DNA of 64,000 bases from Pseudoalteromonas luteoviolacea DSM 6061. Its GTDB lineage: Bacteria > Pseudomonadota > Gammaproteobacteria > Enterobacterales > Alteromonadaceae. Each line of letters starts with the position of its first letter. The first letter of the stretch is position 1. Where the stretch lies: assembly GCF_001625655.1 (NCBI RefSeq), contig NZ_AUYB01000148.1, positions 30,958 through 94,957 on the forward strand, in the 5' to 3' direction. A program made the position numbers and the translations under genes. The notes beneath the pieces were generated by a model, which saw nothing but the letters and a program-made list of their open reading frames with translations, did not search any database and was not told where the DNA came from. Positions 18,439 through 26,876 of this stretch are shown here, in pieces.

Positions 18439-19806
18439 TTATTTTTTTACTGCTTTACGAGGTTCATCTGAGAAATTCTCAAATAAGTTCATAACCAAAT
18501 TACCTTGTTCATTGGTAACAAAACTCATGTATGCCGTACTTTGATCAAAAAACAGTGTATCTGACGAAGACGCTGATAACTGTGCGATATAACCATCTCC
18601 TTCCTGCGTATATAAATCTCCCTCGTAATATACAATGCGACGTACTGCGCCACTTTCAAATTGATATTCCCCTTCGAAAGCTTGAAGCTGCTGTGGCGTT
18701 AAATTGACTTCCTTATAACTTGGGCTCTTTAGACCTAGCGCTTTTGCGGCTAAACGTTGTGTCAAAACCTGTGGGTTACGATTAGTAGAATTGGCAAGTA
18801 CCGTAATATAAAGCTCCTCCTCAGGCACATATACGGCATCCGATACAAAGCCGTGAATACCACCGGCATGACCGATAGCCTGATATTCACCAATTGTGGT
18901 TGTTGCCAGTCCATAGCCGTAGTTAGATACACGCCCATCATTGAGAGTCACCGGTGCAATCATTTGTTGGTAGCTTTGCTCGCTGATCAAAGAGCCGTTG
19001 GCCAGCGCCGTAAACCAGATATTCAAATCGAATACATTTGATGACAATGCGCCCGCAGCATGTGGCCAAATCATATCGATGTATCCCGCATTCACATAAC
19101 CTTCTGGACTCAGGTCATACCCAGAGACATGGCGCTTGATTATTTGACGGCCTGCATAATGGCTACTTTTCATATCCAGCTTGTCAAATATGTGTTCATC
19201 AATAAACTCTGCATAAGATTGACCGCTCACAACTTCAATGATCTTACCTAGCAACACATACCCGGTATTTGAATAAGCCATTGCGTCACCTGGTTGAAAT
19301 TTCATTGGATGCGCAGCAAATCTCGCTAAAATCTCGTCAAGCGTTGCTGGTGCTTGAACTTCTTTTAGCATCAACTCTCTGTCCTCCGTGTAATTAGCAA
19401 GCCCCGAAGTGTGAGTCAGTAGCTGTTCGATGGTGATCACATGGCCCTCAGTGGGGAAATCAGGCACGTATTTGTGGATATCATCGTGTACTGAAAGTTT
19501 ACCTCGCTCCTGTAATATCATGATCGCAGCAGCGGTAAATTGCTTTGAAATCGAACCTATTTTAAAAACATTTTTGGCTTTAAGCGGAACTTTAAGCTCA
19601 AGGTTTGCACTGCCTATCGCTTTTTTGAAAATCACTTCACCCTCTTTACTAATTAGCGCAACCGCTCCGGGCTCATTTTTGGACAGCTCATTTTTAAGTA
19701 CCGCTCGGTACTGGGCTTTATGGGCATTGGAATCGCTGGCAAAAACATTTGAAGCGCCAAACAACAATGTGGCAGAGACCACACCTGCGATAAGAGATGT
19801 TTTCAT
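18439..19806 (-). CDS. Serine hydrolase, class C beta-lactamase/penicillin-binding fold
   Basis: 455 residues with signal ending ASNVFAS. The serine beta-lactamase-like motifs are complete: SISK at 85-88, YSN at 178-180 and HAG at 313-315. A C-terminal domain of about 100 residues (LTPQQLQAFEGEYQFESGAVRR) is the lipocalin-like extension common in stand-alone serine hydrolases, so an esterase or peptidase role is more likely than antibiotic resistance. AAGGA precedes the ATG at 19806; a longer frame to 19854 would spoil the signal peptide. Confidence 0.85.
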   Translation of the reverse strand: MKTSLIAGVVSATLLFGASNVFASDSNAHKAQYRAVLKNELSKNEPGAVALISKEGEVIFKKAIGSANLELKVPLKAKNVFKIGSISKQFTAAAIMILQERGKLSVHDDIHKYVPDFPTEGHVITIEQLLTHTSGLANYTEDRELMLKEVQAPATLDEILARFAAHPMKFQPGDAMAYSNTGYVLLGKIIEVVSGQSYAEFIDEHIFDKLDMKSSHYAGRQIIKRHVSGYDLSPEGYVNAGYIDMIWPHAAGALSSNVFDLNIWFTALANGSLISEQSYQQMIAPVTLNDGRVSNYGYGLATTTIGEYQAIGHAGGIHGFVSDAVYVPEEELYITVLANSTNRNPQVLTQRLAAKALGLKSPSYKEVNLTPQQLQAFEGEYQFESGAVRRIVYYEGDLYTQEGDGYIAQLSASSSDTLFFDQSTAYMSFVTNEQGNLVMNLFENFSDEPRKAVKK

Positions 19807-20121
19807 TTTTTCTATCCTTGCTTTGATTAAAATTAAGCTTATTCCATCACGCATCCTTCAGATTGCCCAGTCAAAAAGTGTACAACGCTGTTACAAAACC
19901 TTTCTAACTGTGAGGTTGTGTAGCAACACCAAACGCCCGTACCAAAGAAAGTGGGACATGTTCAATTTGCCTTTCAGTCAAATTCGAGTGTGCTTTGACT
20001 AAACATCTACAACTCAATCTTGCAAAAATTAGTAAATTTTTATCACCCCTTTTTTATTAGTGCACCGTTATACCCATACAAAAACTAAAAATCTGCGCAG
20101 TAAACTCTAGGGAGTACCTAT
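19807..20121. other. Divergent promoter region, serine hydrolase and ExbD
   Basis: 315 bases with no gene that I can support; it should carry the promoters of both neighbours. Confidence 0.3.
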
Positions 20122-20520
20122 ATGAGCAAAAAAAATCAACTTGCGATGCAGTCAAATGCCAATGTGGATATGAACCCGATGCTTGATATCGTTTTTATTC
20201 TGCTTATCTTTTTTATCGTTACAGCGAGTTTTTCTAAAGAGTCTGTGCTGGACATCAGCAAACAAAACCAAGCTGCTCGCTCGCTCACTCCAGCACTTAC
20301 GCCGCAGTTTAGCATTGATGACAAAAATCAGATTTATCTAAATGGAAGGAAAATCGATGTTGACACCATTGCAATCAATGTCGCGAAAGTGGCAGCCAAA
20401 GGAGAAATTACTTCAATCGGATTGAAAGCTCATGCACTAAGTGAACATAACACCTTAGTTCAGGTTCTTGACGCCATAAAATCCCAAACCAGTGCACCTG
20501 TTTCTTTAGCTAGCTTATAA
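20122..20520 (+). CDS. ExbD/TolR family protein, orphan
   Basis: 132 residues: a short cytoplasmic tail, one membrane helix with MNPMLDIVFILLIFFIVT holding the proton-pathway aspartate at residue 22, and a periplasmic domain ending SLASL. This is the ExbD/TolR core that couples proton flow to TonB or TolA. No exbB, tolQ, tonB or receptor gene is adjacent; both neighbours are unrelated. TAGGGAG lies upstream of the ATG and a strong hairpin follows, so it is a monocistronic unit. Confidence 0.85.
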   Translation: MSKKNQLAMQSNANVDMNPMLDIVFILLIFFIVTASFSKESVLDISKQNQAARSLTPALTPQFSIDDKNQIYLNGRKIDVDTIAINVAKVAAKGEITSIGLKAHALSEHNTLVQVLDAIKSQTSAPVSLASL

Positions 20521-20533
20521 ACTGATTCAAACT

Positions 20534-20563
20534 GCCACGGTTTAGCAATCTCTAAACCGTGGC
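20534..20563. terminator. Strong hairpin between convergent genes
   Basis: Perfect 12-base arms GCCACGGTTTAG and CTAAACCGTGGC with a six-base loop. Confidence 0.7.
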
Positions 20564-20570
20564 GTACATA

Positions 20571-21140
20571 TTATGGGTGGATATGTACAAGATCTTCGTT
20601 TTCAATTTCACCACGCAAATTGACGTATACATCTAAGCGTGCGAAAAATGCCTGAGCGTTTGGCGTAACAGGCTCAACAACGGTATAAAACGCTAGATTC
20701 AGACCTGCTACGACCTGTTGCTGAGCAGCCAAAATATCATATTTAACACCAATCATAGACTCTATTTTCTCTGCAGTCTGGCGCTCTGCATCACTGAAAT
20801 CATTGCGTAAAGCAACAGAGTCAAAAGAACCAATGGGCGGTACTAATACAGGTTCACTGAATACACGATCTTTAAGTTCAGTGTACTGATCACCTTGTTG
20901 ATTGATAACAATCAGCTCTAGGCGATTAACCTTAGGAATGCCCGGCGCAACAACTGGTGAAACAAAGCAGTAAAACGCATAGTTTGTGCCGTTTACGACT
21001 TGAGACTGGCCCGCTAATGGTTTGATATCAGCACCTGCACGTTGATTAATATGCTCAAATGCACTGATATATTCCTTATCAAAATCCTGAGCTAAAATGA
21101 CTGGACCATACCCACCTAACATGCGATTTGCTTGAGACAT
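20571..21140 (-). CDS. Tandem cystatin-like protein
   Basis: 189 residues without a signal peptide. Two halves are homologous: SQVVNGTNYAFYCFV at about 46-60 and QQVVAGLNLAFYTVV at 141-155. Each contains the cystatin QxVxG loop (QVVNG 47-51, QVVAG 142-146) in the expected position after a helix (SAFEHINQRAG; AEKIESMIGVKYDI). The N-terminal MLGGYGP recalls the glycine trunk of stefins. Cystatins inhibit papain-like cysteine proteases; a two-domain cytoplasmic bacterial form is unusual. It stands alone, convergent with the orphan exbD, and no protease gene is nearby. Inhibitory function is inferred from the loop only. Confidence 0.7.
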   Translation of the reverse strand: MSQANRMLGGYGPVILAQDFDKEYISAFEHINQRAGADIKPLAGQSQVVNGTNYAFYCFVSPVVAPGIPKVNRLELIVINQQGDQYTELKDRVFSEPVLVPPIGSFDSVALRNDFSDAERQTAEKIESMIGVKYDILAAQQQVVAGLNLAFYTVVEPVTPNAQAFFARLDVYVNLRGEIENEDLVHIHP

Positions 21141-21406
21141 AACGTTTTCCTTTTATCTCTTTAAGTGAACAGCACGCCGACAATCGCCGTGCCTTGAATT
21201 TGGTTCCAAGTGTAGACACCTTCGCAGCACTTATCGGTATCAGTTTGGTATCAGTTTAGTATCACCCTGAGTGTATCCGTGCGAGGCACTGTGCAGCATT
21301 TTTGACACTATCGTATACATTCAAAAACACGTCGTTACTTTTCGTAATTGGCGAAGGTTATAAGTCATTGCTAGGCTTAGTTACCCGCAAAAAAGGAGTG
21401 AATGTA

Positions 21407-21637
21407 ATGGATGGCAGAGTACAGTTAAATAGCAAAAGACTGAAACAACTGCGCCGCGACTTGGGATTAAGTCAGGAAAAATTAGCTTGCGCATGTCAGG
21501 AGCGTGCCCTATGCGTTTCAATTGCTACTTTAAAGCGAGCAGAATGCGGATGTCGTGTATACCATCGCACCGCAAGACAACTAGCGTTATTTTATCAAAT
21601 CCCAATTAAAGAGTTGCTCAGTGAACAGACTCATTGA
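21407..21637 (+). CDS. Small helix-turn-helix (XRE-type) protein
   Basis: 76 residues, nearly all one helix-turn-helix: LNSKRLKQLRRDLGLSQEKL, then SIATLKRAECG and VYHRTARQLALFY. The ATG at 21407 follows AAGGAG; a frame to 21302 lacks a ribosome site. The pattern matches the N-terminal HTH of large gammaproteobacterial regulators with AAA-ATPase and TPR parts, but here it is stand-alone. Four cysteines (CACQERALC, ECGC) are more than usual and might respond to metal or redox state. Confidence 0.7.
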   Translation: MDGRVQLNSKRLKQLRRDLGLSQEKLACACQERALCVSIATLKRAECGCRVYHRTARQLALFYQIPIKELLSEQTH

Positions 21638-21838
21638 CCACACTAACGGCAAAATAATGTGACGAAGGGGCAGTCCATTCTTTTGCAATAACAGCTTAGG
21701 TTTTTCTGGTTCAGATAATATAGTCTCCCATATACCCAATTTAATCTCCCAAAATTGAATCTATTTGTAACAAAATGATGGTTTTCAAACTCTTCCTTTT
21801 CCCCTACTCTGGACTGACAGCAACACAAGGAGACAGCA

Positions 21839-22531
21839 ATGAAAGAATTACAGAAACTCGTAGGAAGCCTCAATAAATCGGGTGCATTAAATGGCTTTTT
21901 AGGTGGGGTTGCCGGCGGTGGATTAACCTCATTGCTAAGTAGTAAAAAGGGAAAGAAAACTAGTAAAAAGGCCGTAAAGTATGGTGCATTGGCGGCAGTT
22001 GGAGGCTTGGCTTGGAAGGCATATAAGCAGTATTCAGAGCAAAATCAGACGACTAATCAACAAAGAGACAGTGCAGCCTATGACCAAGCGATGGCTGGTC
22101 GCAAGACACAAAGTAGAACATTTGACTTTACACCTGCACAAATGCCCCAGCAAAGTTTTGAGGAAATTGCTGAAAGTGATGGCGGCTCGGGCCAGTTAAT
22201 CTTAATGCGCGCAATGATTGCTGCGGCCTATGCTGATGGACACATTGATGAAACTGAACGACAAAAGATATTCACACAGGTCGAAACAATGGCTCTGTCT
22301 GTCCCCGAAAAGGCAATGCTATTTGACGAACTGAGAAAACCTATGAGCTTGACCGAGCTTGTCCAAGCGGTGCCTGACGCACAAACAGGCATAGAAGTAT
22401 ATGCGGCAAGCGCCAGTGCCATTGATTTACAACAAAATGTGTCACAGCAATACTTACAGGCACTTGCAAACCAACTCTGTTTGCCAAGGGAGTTAGTGCA
22501 ATCCATTCATCAAGAACTTGCCACTTATTAG
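21839..22531 (+). CDS. TerB/YebE-like (DUF533) protein
   Basis: 230 residues. A glycine-rich hydrophobic N-terminus (GFLGGVAGGGLTSLL, YGALAAVGGLAWKAY) precedes a polar linker and a C-terminal TerB-like helical domain starting LMRAMIAAAYADGHIDETER, whose acidic residues match the metal-binding site of tellurite-resistance TerB. This is the YebE layout, an inner-membrane-associated protein often linked to envelope stress. GGAGACAGCA precedes the ATG. Function is not defined. Confidence 0.82.
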   Translation: MKELQKLVGSLNKSGALNGFLGGVAGGGLTSLLSSKKGKKTSKKAVKYGALAAVGGLAWKAYKQYSEQNQTTNQQRDSAAYDQAMAGRKTQSRTFDFTPAQMPQQSFEEIAESDGGSGQLILMRAMIAAAYADGHIDETERQKIFTQVETMALSVPEKAMLFDELRKPMSLTELVQAVPDAQTGIEVYAASASAIDLQQNVSQQYLQALANQLCLPRELVQSIHQELATY

Positions 22532-22536
22532 CTAGT

Positions 22537-22560
22537 TTGTTTGTAGCAACCTACAAACAA
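22537..22560 (+). terminator. Hairpin after yebE-like gene
   Basis: Arms around GTTTGTAG and CTACAAAC with loop CAAC, six bases after the stop. Confidence 0.6.
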
Positions 22561-22566
22561 TAAAAA

Positions 22567-22622
22567 AGGCGTGTTTCCAGCTATTTCTCTTTGCTTAACA
22601 AATCACTCTGGAAATCACGCCT
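22567..22622 (-). terminator. Bulged hairpin with T-run on the minus strand
   Basis: AGGCGTG-TTTCCAG pairs with CTGGAAA-T-CACGCCT around a 27-base loop. On the minus strand the stem is followed directly by six T, the layout of an intrinsic terminator for leftward transcription, yet no leftward gene ends here. Confidence 0.5.
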
Positions 22623-22824
22623 GAGTGTGGTTGGCTCACATGCTTACTATAGATAAAGTATGGGGCTTATTACGCAGCTAAAACGCGGAAAAATTGCGCC
22701 AAAATTATCATTATTTGCATCGTGTGCCACTTCATAAACACCACTATTAAAAAGACTCAATTGATAGTTTCAATAATATAAGTAAAGCTACTGGTTAATT
22801 TTTAAACACGCTAAGGAAACAGCT

Positions 22825-22989
22825 ATGAAAATGAAACTAAATAAAAAACGCATTAAAGTTTTGGGGTCAGATACAGTGAGTGTTAAACAAACCAAACAAA
22901 TCGGTGGCGGACGATTTACAGGGCAATGTACTTACATGGAATGTTACTCAAAAGGGCCTGTTGTTTGTACTTCCATGCCATGCACCTAA
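22825..22989 (+). CDS. Double-glycine-type leader peptide, copy 3 (54 aa)
   Basis: Too short for ordinary gene callers. AAGGAAA at 22813 precedes the ATG. The leader MKMKLNKKRIKVLG ends KQIGGG at residues 24-29; the core of 25 residues has cysteines at 35, 40, 48 and 53 with Thr and Ser between. The leader aligns with copies 1, 2 and 4. It is followed within 60 bases by nth on the other strand, so no partner gene is in the same transcript. A longer overlapping frame from 22880 in another phase is not supported. Confidence 0.75.
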   Translation: MKMKLNKKRIKVLGSDTVSVKQTKQIGGGRFTGQCTYMECYSKGPVVCTSMPCT

Positions 22990-23041
22990 CTGTGCAACTT
23001 GTGCTTTGGACTGCCTGCTCAAAGCACAATACGTCAAACTA

Positions 23042-23710
23042 CTATGGCTTTTTAACCAATTTTGGCTTTTTACGGTTGGGATAACAAGTCGTACAGATAG
23101 GGCATACCGTGCCATCACAGCCTCGCGCTGTGCAAAAGTCACGGCCGTAATAAATAATCTGTAAGTGCAAGTCATTCCAGCAAGCTTCAGGAAACAAGCG
23201 CTTTAAATCTTTCTCTGTCTGCGCAACATTTTTTCCATTGGTTAACCCCCAACGCTGCGCCAATCGGTGAATATGTGTATCTACCGGAAATGCAGGTACA
23301 CCAAATGCTTGCGCCATGACTACTCCAGCTGTTTTGTGCCCCACTCCAGGCAAAGTTTCTAGAGCATCCATATCTTCAGGCACAACCCCCGCATAATCCG
23401 CAACCAAGATTTCTGAGAGTTTTTTAATCGCCTTCGACTTTTGCGGCGACAAACCACATGGGCGAATAATTGCTTGAATGTCTTCAACCGACTGCTGTGC
23501 CATATCAAATGGGTTGTCAGCCAACTCCCAAAGCGATGGCGTGACCTTATTTACACGCTCATCGGTACATTGTGCCGACAGTAGCACCGCGACCAACAGG
23601 GTATAGGGGTCTTTATGATCAAGCGGAATTGGAGGGTTAGGATAGCGAGACTGCAACTGTTCGAGAATATATGCAACGCGCTCTGCTTTTAATAAGTTTT
23701 TTTCCGGCAC
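23042..23710 (-). CDS. nth: Endonuclease III family DNA glycosylase/AP lyase
   Basis: 222 residues with the HhH-GPD fold: helix-hairpin-helix LPGVGHKTAG with catalytic Lys126, and VDTHIHRL with Asp144. It removes oxidised pyrimidines and nicks abasic sites in base-excision repair. The C-terminal cysteine set is Cys193, 198, 203, 206 and 209, which does not fit the C-x6-C-x2-C-x5-C iron-sulphur spacing of E. coli Nth, so cluster binding may differ. The C-terminal tail is basic (NRKKPKLVKKP). It stands alone. Confidence 0.9.
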   Translation of the reverse strand: MPEKNLLKAERVAYILEQLQSRYPNPPIPLDHKDPYTLLVAVLLSAQCTDERVNKVTPSLWELADNPFDMAQQSVEDIQAIIRPCGLSPQKSKAIKKLSEILVADYAGVVPEDMDALETLPGVGHKTAGVVMAQAFGVPAFPVDTHIHRLAQRWGLTNGKNVAQTEKDLKRLFPEACWNDLHLQIIYYGRDFCTARGCDGTVCPICTTCYPNRKKPKLVKKP

Positions 23711-23807
23711 GAACTTTACCTACTTTCTGATATCTTTGAGCAATATGGTTCAATCGACACTGACGCACAGCGGCGTCAGTACTTAAATAGATTTTTTCAG
23801 ACCTAGA

Positions 23808-24737
23808 TTATGCGCCAAAAAATTGCCCAAGCGCAATGAAGAAGGGAACATTGATCAACACATTAAACGGGAAAGTTATGCCTAACGAGGCGGTAATGGA
23901 CATACCAGCATTCGCTTCTGGCAAACTTTCTTTCATTGCTGCTGGCACTGCAATATAAGAAGCACTTGCGCCGAGCACAGCCATTAATGCAATACCGCCT
24001 GCACTTAAGCCCAGCAATAGGGCCAACCCAGTGCCCGCTAGTCCACCTAACATCGGCATTAAGACTGCGAAACTAATTAAAAACACGCTATTTTTCTTCA
24101 ACGTCCCTAACTGTTCACCGGCAACCAAGCCCATTTTCAGTAGAAACAGAGCAAGTATTCCAGGGAATAACTCAATAAAGAGTGGTGCTAACTTTTGAAC
24201 GCTGTCACCACCGATAAAACCGATGAGTAAACTACCGACCATCAAGAGAATACTTTGGTTTGCAACCAACTCTTTTTTAATAAACTCTCTGTTAATAATT
24301 TTGAAATTGCCTTTTGCCAGTACCAAACCAACAACAATCGCAGGCATTTCTAGCAATACTACAAATAGGGGGAAATACGCTTCATACGCGACGTTATTGG
24401 CTTCGAGTAAGGCAACAGCAACGGCATAGGTCGCAACACTGACCGAACCATAATGCGCTGCGATTGCACCCGCATTCACTTTATCTAGCTGACCGAAATA
24501 ACGTAGCAGCGGGTACGCGACTAGTGGAAGGAGTAAACCAAACCCTATCACTGCCACAGACATAAACAAGAGTGAAGAATCTACATGCTGTTGCAGTGCA
24601 ATGCCGCCTTTGAGACCTATGGCAATCATCAAAAACATGCTTAAGGATTTGTACAAACCATCTGTAAATGGGATTTTAGCGCCAAGTAGCTGAGCAATAA
24701 TGCCGAGCACAAAAAAAGCGACAACTGCATCTACCAT
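23808..24737 (-). CDS. sbtA: Sodium-dependent bicarbonate transporter, SbtA type
   Basis: 309 residues, about ten membrane segments. SbtA marks are KSLSMFLMIAIGLKGG, the crossover AAHYGSVSVATYAVAVA and LLEMPAIVVGLVLA, with a mirrored second half (LGASASYIAVPAAMKESLPEANAGM). The cyanobacterial member imports bicarbonate with sodium and is controlled by the PII-like SbtB. No sbtB is present here; instead a 66-residue membrane protein gene ends immediately upstream. A divergent LysR gene of the CbbR/CmpR type supports a carbon-supply role (inference). Confidence 0.85.
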   Translation of the reverse strand: MVDAVVAFFVLGIIAQLLGAKIPFTDGLYKSLSMFLMIAIGLKGGIALQQHVDSSLLFMSVAVIGFGLLLPLVAYPLLRYFGQLDKVNAGAIAAHYGSVSVATYAVAVALLEANNVAYEAYFPLFVVLLEMPAIVVGLVLAKGNFKIINREFIKKELVANQSILLMVGSLLIGFIGGDSVQKLAPLFIELFPGILALFLLKMGLVAGEQLGTLKKNSVFLISFAVLMPMLGGLAGTGLALLLGLSAGGIALMAVLGASASYIAVPAAMKESLPEANAGMSITASLGITFPFNVLINVPFFIALGQFFGA

Positions 24738-24938
24738 TTATGATTTCGCCTCTGTTGAGTATGCAGCAGGGTGTTTAGAAAAAGAAGACTTATAGCTAAA
24801 CAGTAAAGCTGTAATAGACAAAACGACTGCCAAAATCACAAACCCAACGGCACTAGTCCCAATGACTAAGCTGAAATAAGAAAAGGCTAAAAGACATAAG
24901 CTTGTTATTAAAGGCAATACCAAACTCTTAAACTTCAT
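24738..24938 (-). CDS. Small two-helix membrane protein
   Basis: 66 residues with two hydrophobic helices (SLVLPLITSLCLLAFSYFSL and VGFVILAVVLSITALLF) and a polar tail. GAGGAG precedes the ATG at 24938, with a GTG one codon earlier as an alternative. Its stop abuts the start of sbtA, so the two are one operon and the small protein may be an accessory subunit. No family recognised. Confidence 0.7.
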   Translation of the reverse strand: MKFKSLVLPLITSLCLLAFSYFSLVIGTSAVGFVILAVVLSITALLFSYKSSFSKHPAAYSTEAKS

Positions 24939-24983
24939 CACAAACTGCTCCTCTTTTTTTGCGTATTTTACAAAAAAGGAAAT

Positions 24984-25027
24984 ATAGATAAAAATAGATA
25001 GTAACTAACCAATGCATAGATAAAAAT
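24984..25027. promoter_or_regulatory. Direct repeats in the sbtA-lysR intergenic region
   Basis: The 12-mer ATAGATAAAAAT occurs at 24984-24995 and 25016-25027, 32 bases apart, close to three DNA turns. Position between a LysR gene and its divergent operon makes it a candidate regulator site. Confidence 0.4.
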
Positions 25028-25051
25028 CTAATCAAATAAATAGAGGGCAGC

Positions 25052-25984
25052 ATGGCATCCAGATTACATGCACATATTGGCACGTTTAGACAGCTTGAAA
25101 TATTGCTTGCACTTTACGAGGGAGGCAGCGTAAAAGCTGCAGCAGAAAAGCTTTTCTTAACTCAACCAACTGTATCAATGCAGTTGAAAAAACTCGCTGA
25201 AGCCATCGGTTTTCCACTCTATCAACAAGTTGGTAAACAGCTTAAATTCACCGATGCAGGGCTTGCTACTGTCGATACTGCCAGACAAATATTGCAAAGC
25301 TGCGAAGAATTGGATATGCATTTATCCAATTTACGCGGTTTAAAATCAGGAACTCTCAGGCTATCAAGCGTCACCACCGCAAAATATTTCATTCCTCACT
25401 TACTTGGCCCCTTTTGCGAACGCTACCCAGGAATAGATATTCAATTTACAGTAGCAAACCGAAAACAAGTTATAGAGCGGTTGGAGCAAGGATTAGATGA
25501 CTTTTATGTTTTTAGTCATTTGCCACAGGGGCTTGATCTTGAAGTAATTGAGTTTATGTCAAATGACCTAGTCGCCATTGCACCTGCTTCGCATCGTTTC
25601 AGTCAAAAGCAACAGGTATCACTTGCTGAATTTTGCCAAGAGGACTTTTTAATACGCGAGTCTGGCTCTGGAACACGATATGCCACCGAAGTATTTTTCG
25701 ACAACCTAGATGTCAAACCAAATATCAAAATGACCATTGCCAGTAATGAAGCCATTATTCATTCTGTGCTGTCAAAATTAGGTGTATCCATACTCTCATC
25801 TCACACGCTTGCCTTTGGTGAAATCCATGATGTGAAAGTGATTAATGTTGAGTCACTGCCTATCCGTTCAAAATGGTCATTTTCTTGGATAAAAAGTAAG
25901 GCGCTCTCTCCTATTGCCGAGGTTTTTCTCGATTATGTTGAAACAGAAGGCCGAGACATAATGAAAAGTGCAATCAAACTCTAA
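25052..25984 (+). CDS. LysR family regulator, CbbR/CmpR-like
   Basis: 310 residues: N-terminal winged helix with LALYEGGSVKAAAEKLFLTQPTVSMQLKKL, then the substrate-binding domain from about residue 93 (GTLRLSSVTTAKYFIPHLLG), typical of the CbbR/CmpR branch that governs carbon-fixation and bicarbonate-uptake genes. AGAGGGCAGC precedes the ATG. It is divergent from the small-membrane-protein/sbtA operon, its likely target. Confidence 0.88.
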   Translation: MASRLHAHIGTFRQLEILLALYEGGSVKAAAEKLFLTQPTVSMQLKKLAEAIGFPLYQQVGKQLKFTDAGLATVDTARQILQSCEELDMHLSNLRGLKSGTLRLSSVTTAKYFIPHLLGPFCERYPGIDIQFTVANRKQVIERLEQGLDDFYVFSHLPQGLDLEVIEFMSNDLVAIAPASHRFSQKQQVSLAEFCQEDFLIRESGSGTRYATEVFFDNLDVKPNIKMTIASNEAIIHSVLSKLGVSILSSHTLAFGEIHDVKVINVESLPIRSKWSFSWIKSKALSPIAEVFLDYVETEGRDIMKSAIKL

Positions 25985-26087
25985 GCAGCCCAACCAGAAT
26001 AAAAAACGAGCAATTTTTTGAAAGATAGTTGGCGATTTCAGGGTCTGTGTTTGTCAGGCCCCCTATATTTTCGTTTAGAGGTTAGAT

Positions 26088-26840
26088 ATGAATGGTATAT
26101 GCAAGTTAGTAACACTCAGTGCAGTCCTGTCGCTCACAGCCTGTGGAGGCAGCAGTAGCAGTGATAATACGACACCAACATCACCCGAAAACACCGCTTC
26201 TCCGACTACTCCTAGCACTCCACCTGCGGCATCTGCCACCGCCACTTACGAACTGACATTTACCCGCACTTGGGATGCACAGACTTTTCCTACAAATTAC
26301 CCAAGTGGCACCCACTTTTCTCCAGTCATTGGGCTGACACACAATGAGCAAGGCCGTATATTTCAACGTGGTGAATCGGCATCTGCCGGTATTATCAGTA
26401 TGGCGGAAACAGGATCGAAAGCGGCGCTCAAAACTGAAATCAGTAATATTCAAAACCTCGGCTATTCCAATTACTTGATTGATGAGTCGGGCATTTCAGG
26501 GAATAGTCAAAGTGTTAGTATGACCTTTGAAGCAAGCCAAAACTTCTCGCTATTGAGCGTAGTATCTATGGTTGCACCAAGCCCTGATTGGTTCATTGGT
26601 ATTGATAGCCTAGCATTATTCAATGATGGTCAATGGGTAATGGAGCAAACCATTCAATTGAAGGTCTACGATGCTGGTAGCGACAGCGGGGTCACTTTTA
26701 ATTCAGCCAATCAAGAGACGGATCCTCAAGGCCTAATTACACTTTTAGATAGTGCGCGAAGCGATACAGACTTTGCGCAAGGTGTACACTTTCAAAGTGA
26801 AGCCAACATTGGTGTAATTACGATAAAATTGATGGAATAA
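26088..26840 (+). CDS. Spondin-domain lipoprotein
   Basis: 250 residues: signal with lipobox SLTACGG (Cys19), a low-complexity Ser/Thr/Pro linker to about residue 52, then a Spondin_N-like domain with YELTFTRTWDAQTFP, HFSPVIGLTHNEQGRIFQ, SMVAPSPDWFIGIDSL and MEQTIQLKVYDAGSDSG. In animals this fold is in F-spondin and binds membranes or calcium; bacterial copies are surface lipoproteins of unknown role. It is convergent with a LysR gene. Confidence 0.82.
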   Translation: MNGICKLVTLSAVLSLTACGGSSSSDNTTPTSPENTASPTTPSTPPAASATATYELTFTRTWDAQTFPTNYPSGTHFSPVIGLTHNEQGRIFQRGESASAGIISMAETGSKAALKTEISNIQNLGYSNYLIDESGISGNSQSVSMTFEASQNFSLLSVVSMVAPSPDWFIGIDSLALFNDGQWVMEQTIQLKVYDAGSDSGVTFNSANQETDPQGLITLLDSARSDTDFAQGVHFQSEANIGVITIKLME

Positions 26841-26842
26841 TG

Positions 26843-26876
26843 GCGATTTGAACGCTCAAAGGTAGGTACAAATCGC
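26843..26876. terminator. Hairpin between convergent genes
   Basis: Arms GCGATTTG and CAAATCGC separated by 18 bases, reaching the stop of the convergent LysR gene. Confidence 0.45.

Noticed and set aside
18439..19806. Antibiotic-resistance beta-lactamase
   Set aside because: The motifs fit, but the C-terminal lipocalin-like domain and motif context fit general serine hydrolases.
22880..23164. A 94-codon frame overlapping leader peptide 3 and the end of nth
   Set aside because: It has no ribosome site, is out of phase with the leader peptide and crosses into nth on the other strand.
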